Positions 31,556 through 35,792 of a DNA stretch of 35,792 bases are shown piece by piece (the stretch's first letter is position 1; the number at the start of each line of letters is the position of its first letter). A model generated the notes under the pieces. That model did no database searches. It was not told the origin of the DNA and saw only the letters and a list, made by a program, of their open reading frames with translations. A program made the position numbers and the translations under genes. Source of the stretch: Solirubrobacterales bacterium (lineage in GTDB: Bacteria; Actinomycetota; Thermoleophilia; Solirubrobacterales; JACPNS01); the NCBI GenBank assembly GCA_016185345.1, contig JACPNS010000005.1:176425-212216 (forward strand), in the 5' to 3' direction.

Positions 31556-31565
31556 CCCCCAGCGC
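31541..31565. terminator. Hairpin spanning the fumC stop codon
   Basis: GCGCTGGGGG at 31541-31550 pairs perfectly with CCCCCAGCGC at 31556-31565. The loop ATTAG contains the TAG stop codon (31553-31555). There is no T-run, so it would be a terminator of the U-less kind described in actinobacteria, or a translation-coupled RNA structure. It separates fumC from the convergent secreted-protein array. Confidence 0.6.
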
Positions 31566-31573
31566 CTCGCGCG

Positions 31574-33321
31574 CTATTTGCAGACCTTGAACTTCACGGT
31601 TTTCTTGGAGATCGTGCCGTCATCGTAAGTTGCCTCCAGCTCGATCCTGTGCGTCTTCTTCGGCTTGAGCTTGAGCTTCTTGATCTTCAGTTCGAAGCGG
31701 AACGGAGTCTTCTTGACCGTCCCCTTCCTCTTGCCGTCGATCTTCAGCACGACGTTCCTCACGCGGACGCGTGACTGGTAGTTCGGCCGGATCGGGAGCT
31801 TGTTCCTCAGGCACTTCTTGTACTTCTTCAGCGTCTGGATGCCGAAGCAGTTCGCGAGATTCGTCGGCGTCGTGACGGACTTCGTCGCGCCGGTGTAGGC
31901 GAAGAAGTTGTAAGTGAAGTTCGGCAGTGCCGGCGCCTTGTTGTAGGTCGGGCAGGCGAGCGAGCGCAAGAGGCCCTGCGGTCCGCCATCGAGACGGAAG
32001 ATCAGTTTGCTGAATCCAACCTGCGGGATGTTTTCGAAGGTCGTTTCGATCTGGGGTAGACATCGCCGGTCAGGCCAGTGCGAATCAGCGGCGTCTCGAT
32101 CTTCACCGACCCGACGCGCGCGGACGTGGTGCAAGAATCTGCGTTGAAGTCGCCGATCGCGCACGTGCGTCCGAGCTGCTGGACGTCAACATTTATCGCA
32201 GCGGGAATTGTCGTGACGATCTTTTTCGGGCTCGTGGAAGCCTGACCATCGCCCTGCACTCCGGGGTTCGTGATCGTGAAGTCGAATGCCGGGGCGAAGT
32301 CACGCGCCGGCGTGTCGATGGCGACCGCTCCATCGATCGGGAAGGGCACCGCGGCTGCATTCGAGCAGTCGGGGTCGACCGTCGAGGTTCCGGCCGAGAC
32401 GTATTCCGGCGCTCCGCCGAAGGGATTGCTGTCCCAGTTGCTCGTGCCAAACCACGCGGTGGTCCAGGCCCGCGTCTGCCAGGGCTGACAGCTGCTGGAG
32501 TTGGTCATGAAGTTGCCGCCGTTGGCGAGCTTGCCGAAAAGCTTGATGCGCATGCGCTCCAGGCGGAAGTCCTGCCACCCGTTCATATTGAAGTTGTAGA
32601 TCTCCTGAGGAACCGGGTCGAGCGTCACCGTGCGCAGTCGCAGGTCCTCGCTGGTCACGGGATTCACATTCAGTCGCAAACGAACATCGCCGATGTTGAC
32701 CGGACCCTTTGCACGGATGCCGATCTGCGCGGGAACTTCGGGGTCTGTCTTGAGCAACGAGACCTGGGTGAATCCGGAAGAAGGACCGCTGTATCCGGTG
32801 CGCGTCGAGGGGCCGAGCGGGGTGATGGCGAGAGTCCCCGGACTTTCGGCCGTACCTGTGACGAGCGAATACTGCAGCCAGACCTCGCCGACGATCGAGG
32901 ATTGCGGGCAGTCGCCAGCCTGAAAGACCGAAGGATCGCATCGCTCTTCGTACGGAATTGCGTTTGGATTTCCGATCAGTCCCGGAGGGCTCTCAACGAC
33001 GATGTCCTTGACTGTCTCGCGGTAATCGGTGCCGGCCGGGTAGGTGTCTGGATCTTCGCGACCGCCGCTGACCAAGCCAGTCGCTCCGTATTCGAACGTC
33101 ATGTCGACGTTGTAGTCGGCATGCGCAGCGAGCAACGGAGCGCCCGTCTCGCCGGTTGTCGAAATCACGTCCCAGCCGCCGACTTTGGCAATATCGGTCT
33201 TGCCCTGCGTGAACGAGGATGTGACGGTCGGCAAAATGTTTGCCCCCGCACCAGTAACTGCGAAGGCGCTCACCGCCACGGCCAAACTTGCAACGAGAAT
33301 GCTTCGGTACTTCACCGCCAC
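31574..33321 (-). pseudogene. Secreted family protein, copy 1, frameshifted by a short deletion
   Basis: From GTG at 33321 (GGGAGGA ribosome-binding site) runs a 439-codon frame with a signal peptide. It then loses frame after 'GLTGDVY'; the homologous C-terminal part ('QIETTFENIPQVGFSKLIF' onward) continues in another frame down to 31574. Compared with intact copy 2, about 37 residues are missing at the junction near 32055 and the net loss is not a multiple of three. Otherwise both parts are well conserved, including 'YPAGTDYRETVKDIVVESPP', 'VTSEDLRLRTVTLDP' and the C-terminal Lys-rich Ig-like domain. The junction lies beside a 141-base segment that is repeated at the window end, so an assembly artefact must be excluded before calling it a true pseudogene. 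Confidence 0.75.
31914..32054. repeat. 141-base exact repeat, copy A
   Basis: Identical base for base to 35652-35792, the last bases of the window. The first mismatch on the left is 31913 (A) against 35651 (G). The flanking coding sequence on the left is clearly diverged between the two paralogs, so identity is confined to this block. Confidence 0.97.
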
Positions 33322-33409
33322 GTTTCAGTCCTCCCAAACTTGAAACAAGAATTCATCGGATGCTCGACTGCCCGCGCATCCGACTCTGAGCTCAGTGCCC
33401 AGCAGCTTA

Positions 33410-33440
33410 CCTATCGGCGAACAGAGTTGTTCGTTATAGG
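33410..33440. repeat. Inverted repeat between copies 2 and 1
   Basis: CCTAT/ATAGG and CGAACA/TGTTCG pair around a four-base loop, with a small internal loop. It begins six bases after the copy 2 stop on the minus strand. There is no U-run, so it may be a weak terminator or an mRNA 3' end structure. The rest of the 124-base gap holds a second, seven-base inverted repeat (CGGATGC/GCATCCG) near 33358-33383. Confidence 0.5.
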
Positions 33441-33445
33441 GGCAA

Positions 33446-35311
33446 TCAGCACTTTTTGAACGTCGCGGTCTTTCTCGAGACCGTGCCGTCGTCATACGTT
33501 GCCGTGAGCTCGAAGCTGTGCCTTCCCCGCTTGAGCTTCTTTATCGGCACGTCAAAACGAAACGGGCGCTTTTTGGCCGAACCCTTTCGCCTCTTGTCGA
33601 TCTTGAGCGAGACGATCTTCAGGCGCGAGCGCGACTGATAATTGGGGTGGATCGGGAGCTTCTTGTACAGGCAGCGCGGATACTTCTTGAGTTCTTGGAT
33701 GCCGAAACAGTTCTTCATGTTCAGCGGCATGCTGCTCGACGCTGTCGCACCACTCCACGCGGTGAAGCTGTAGGTGAAGTTCGGTAGTGCCGGCGCCTTG
33801 TTGTAGGTCGGGCAGGCGAGCGAGCGGAGCAATCCGTTGGTTCCCCCGTCGAGATGGAAGATCAGCTTGCTGAAACCCACCTGCGGGATATCGTCGAAGG
33901 TCGTCTCGATCTGATTGTTCCTTGCCCCGATGTATCGGTTCGACCCGAGCTGCGTAAAGGTGATGGCACCACGCACGCGCAGGCCGAGATCCGGAAGTCC
34001 TGACGTGGCGTTGCGCTTGACGAGATAGACATCACCGGTCAGGCCTGCCTTGATCAGAGGCGTTTCGATCTGCACCGATCCGACTCGCGTGCTTGCGGCG
34101 CAGGCGTCCGCGTTGAAATCGGCGAGCTGACAGGTACGGCCGAGCTGTTGCACGTCCACGTTGAGCGAGGCGGGGATCGTCGTGACGATCTTTCTGGGGC
34201 TGGTTGAGACGTTGTCATCGAGCGCCTGGACACCCGGGTTGGAGATCGTGAAGTCAAAGGCCGGCGAAGTGTCCCGGTCGGGGCTGCTGATCGAGACGTT
34301 GCCGCTCGCCGGGAACGGGACGGACGCTGCATTCGAGCAGTCGGGCAAGATCGTCGAGCGCTCGGGGCCGACGTATGGCGTGGGGCCGGCGCCGGGTAGC
34401 GGCGGCGGCGTGGCATTGGTGTTCGAGTAGGTGGCGTTGGACCAAGCGGTCGAGGTCCAGGGTTGGCAGCTCGTCGGGCTGGTCATGAAGGCATTGCCGT
34501 TTGCGAGCTTGCCGTAGAGCTTCAGCTTCATGCGCTCGAGGCGGTAGTCGCGGGCGACGGTGATGATGTTGTCGTTCTCGTCCACTTCACGAACCGAGAC
34601 CTTGTTCGGGATGCCGCCAACTGTGATCGCGCGCAGGCGCAAGTCTTCACTGGTGACTGGATTGATTTCGAGCTTGATGCGCAGCGGCAGATAGCCGATC
34701 GGACCGCGCACGTAGAGACCGATCTGGGCCGGGACCTCGGGGTCGGTCTTGAGCAGTGACACCGTCGTGTAGCCGGAGTCAGTGTTCACGTAGCCGGTCC
34801 GCGTCTTCGGCCCAACGGCGAGAAGCGACAGCGCGTTCGGCTGACCGATCGACGCGAAGAAGTCCATGATCGAGTACTTCACCCAGATCTCACCAACGGT
34901 CGCGCTCTCCGGGCATGTGCCGGTCTGGAACGTCGCCTGGTCACAGCGCTCAGCAAACGGAACTGCGTTCGGATTCCCAAGCAGCCCGGGCGGGATGTCC
35001 ACCACGACGTTTTTGGCGGTCTCGCGGTAGTCGGTGCCCGCCGGGTACGTCGCTGGATCCTCAACGCCGGCCGAGGTCAGGCCAGTCGCGCCGTAGTTGA
35101 AGCGCATGTCTACGTTGAAGTCAGCGTGTCCGCCGAGCCTTGTCGCCGGTATCTCTTGCGACGAATCAATTCCGTCCGGCAGGACGCTGGCGTTGTAGTC
35201 CGTCCTGCCGTTGGTGAGCGATGTGCTCAGCGAAGGGATGACGTCGGCGGAGGCGCCGCTGGTCAGCGCCAGACACGCAGCTATGGCCAGGAACGGAACG
35301 AGCTTCTTCAA
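33446..35311 (-). CDS. Large secreted protein, intact array copy 2
   Basis: 621 residues from TTG at 35311, directly after the stop of copy 3 (TAGTTG). A signal peptide ends near 'TSGASA-DV'. The mature protein has no known catalytic motif. Its conserved parts are 'YPAGTDYRETAKNVVVDIPPG', paired Cys ('ERCDQATFQTGTCPESA', 'DCSNAAS', 'GRTCQLADFNADAC', 'LACPTY', 'NCFG', 'RCLY'), 'INPVTSEDLRLRAITV' and a Lys-rich C-terminal Ig-like domain ending 'ATYDDGTVSRKTATFKKC'. About eleven Cys suggest disulfides in an exported protein. I recall similar secreted hypotheticals only from Solirubrobacterales-type genomes. A surface adhesin or wall-associated structural role is possible, but none is shown. No LPxTG or C-terminal anchor is seen. 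Confidence 0.8.
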   Translation of the reverse strand: MKKLVPFLAIAACLALTSGASADVIPSLSTSLTNGRTDYNASVLPDGIDSSQEIPATRLGGHADFNVDMRFNYGATGLTSAGVEDPATYPAGTDYRETAKNVVVDIPPGLLGNPNAVPFAERCDQATFQTGTCPESATVGEIWVKYSIMDFFASIGQPNALSLLAVGPKTRTGYVNTDSGYTTVSLLKTDPEVPAQIGLYVRGPIGYLPLRIKLEINPVTSEDLRLRAITVGGIPNKVSVREVDENDNIITVARDYRLERMKLKLYGKLANGNAFMTSPTSCQPWTSTAWSNATYSNTNATPPPLPGAGPTPYVGPERSTILPDCSNAASVPFPASGNVSISSPDRDTSPAFDFTISNPGVQALDDNVSTSPRKIVTTIPASLNVDVQQLGRTCQLADFNADACAASTRVGSVQIETPLIKAGLTGDVYLVKRNATSGLPDLGLRVRGAITFTQLGSNRYIGARNNQIETTFDDIPQVGFSKLIFHLDGGTNGLLRSLACPTYNKAPALPNFTYSFTAWSGATASSSMPLNMKNCFGIQELKKYPRCLYKKLPIHPNYQSRSRLKIVSLKIDKRRKGSAKKRPFRFDVPIKKLKRGRHSFELTATYDDGTVSRKTATFKKC

Positions 35312-35792
35312 CTATCGGCACACCTTGAAGGTCGCGGTTTTCTTGGAGACTGTCTTGTCGTCGTAGGTCGCCTTGAGCACGAACGTGTGCTTCTTCTTCG
35401 GCTTCAGCTTGAGCTTCTTGATCGGAAGGTCAAAACGAAACGGACTGTTCTTGCGCGACGCCTTGCGCTTTCCGTCGATCGAGAGCACCACGTTCTTCAC
35501 GCGCGAGCGCGACTGGTAGTTCGGGTGGATCGGCAGGATCGAGTGGAGACACTTCTTGTACTTCTTCAGCGTCTGGATGCCGAAGCAGCTGGCCATGTTG
35601 AGCGGAGTGATGCTCGTGGCCTGCGCGCCGGTCCAAGCGGTGAAGTAGTAGGTGAAGTTCGGCAGTGCCGGCGCCTTGTTGTAGGTCGGGCAGGCGAGCG
35701 AGCGCAAGAGGCCCTGCGGTCCGCCATCGAGACGGAAGATCAGTTTGCTGAATCCAACCTGCGGGATGTTTTCGAAGGTCGTTTCGATCTGG
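35312..35792 (-). CDS. Large secreted protein, copy 3 (5' partial)
   Basis: The last 159 residues of a third paralog; its start lies beyond the window. The frame opens at 35791 with 'QIETTFENIPQVGFSKLIF' and continues through 'RSLACPTYNKAPALPNFTY', 'SCFGIQTLKKYKKCLHSI', then the Lys-rich Ig-like domain to 'KTATFKVCR'. Similarity to the C-terminal parts of copies 1 and 2 is clear. It ends in TAG immediately before the TTG of copy 2, so the two are cotranscribed. Its first 141 bases are identical to part of copy 1. Confidence 0.85.
   Translation of the reverse strand, partial: QIETTFENIPQVGFSKLIFRLDGGPQGLLRSLACPTYNKAPALPNFTYYFTAWTGAQATSITPLNMASCFGIQTLKKYKKCLHSILPIHPNYQSRSRVKNVVLSIDGKRKASRKNSPFRFDLPIKKLKLKPKKKHTFVLKATYDDKTVSKKTATFKVCR
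35652..35792. repeat. 141-base exact repeat, copy B, at the window end
   Basis: Identical to 31914-32054 and cut off by the window end. A length of exactly 141 equals the largest default k of the MEGAHIT assembler, so this may be an overlap at a graph branch rather than biology. Confidence 0.97.

Overview
The window is GC-rich, gene-dense chromosomal DNA. It probably comes from an actinobacterium of the Thermoleophilia/Solirubrobacterales type. Pointers are a PAC2 proteasome-chaperone-family protein, a polyprenol-phosphate mannosyltransferase, a seven-iron FdxA-type ferredoxin, a class II-like IleRS, a K/A/P-rich 'histone tail' on two proteins, and large secreted Ig-like proteins. The taxonomic call is inference; no rRNA or other marker RNA is present. 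Both window edges cut genes.

Layout. 1-2985: end of a glycosyltransferase, a Crp/Fnr regulator coupled to an ASCH-domain protein, and a DtxR/MntR metalloregulator. 2993-5128: CIRCE-controlled groES-groEL with a strong terminator. 5129-8515: an orphan terminator or leader, a secreted delta-60-repeat protein, an atypical SDR, and a bPH-domain membrane protein with its GntR/YtrA regulator. 8700-10727: ferredoxin, an H1-tail coiled-coil protein and an IMPase-family phosphatase. 10751-20214: housekeeping and accessory genes, namely a UvrD-like helicase-nuclease, PAC2, YhaM-like exonuclease, SDR, a split TauE/SafE permease, OtsB, a mannosyltransferase, thioredoxin and a tautomerase. 20228-24175: a four-gene minus-strand operon combining an ExbB/TolQ-type channel and a DUF2149 (ExbD-like) partner with a secreted alpha/alpha-toroid protein and a membrane-anchored surface protein. 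24218-31555: ileS, VapBC-type toxin-antitoxin, MATE exporter, a decayed ECF sigma locus, and fumarase with a histone-like tail. 31574-35792: a tandem array of three large secreted paralogs, one frameshifted and one cut by the window end.

The strongest candidate for an undescribed system is the 20228-24175 operon. It looks like a proton-motive-force-coupled apparatus of ExbB/ExbD type in a lineage that normally lacks TonB. Its toroid resembles the ligand-binding domain of transcobalamin and intrinsic factor, and its anchored protein has a cysteine-free sulfite-oxidase-like domain. Other points are the fumarase with an H1-like tail replacing its normal N-terminus, a TauE/SafE permease encoded as two half-genes, two roughly 20-bp divergent intergenic regions each centred on a two-way -10 element, and a 48-bp hairpin that pairs fully only in the minus-strand RNA.

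Caution: the last 141 bases of the window are identical to 31914-32054, which ends next to the frameshifting deletion in the first paralog. This is as consistent with an assembly-graph overlap as with gene conversion, so the frameshift should be verified before it is interpreted.
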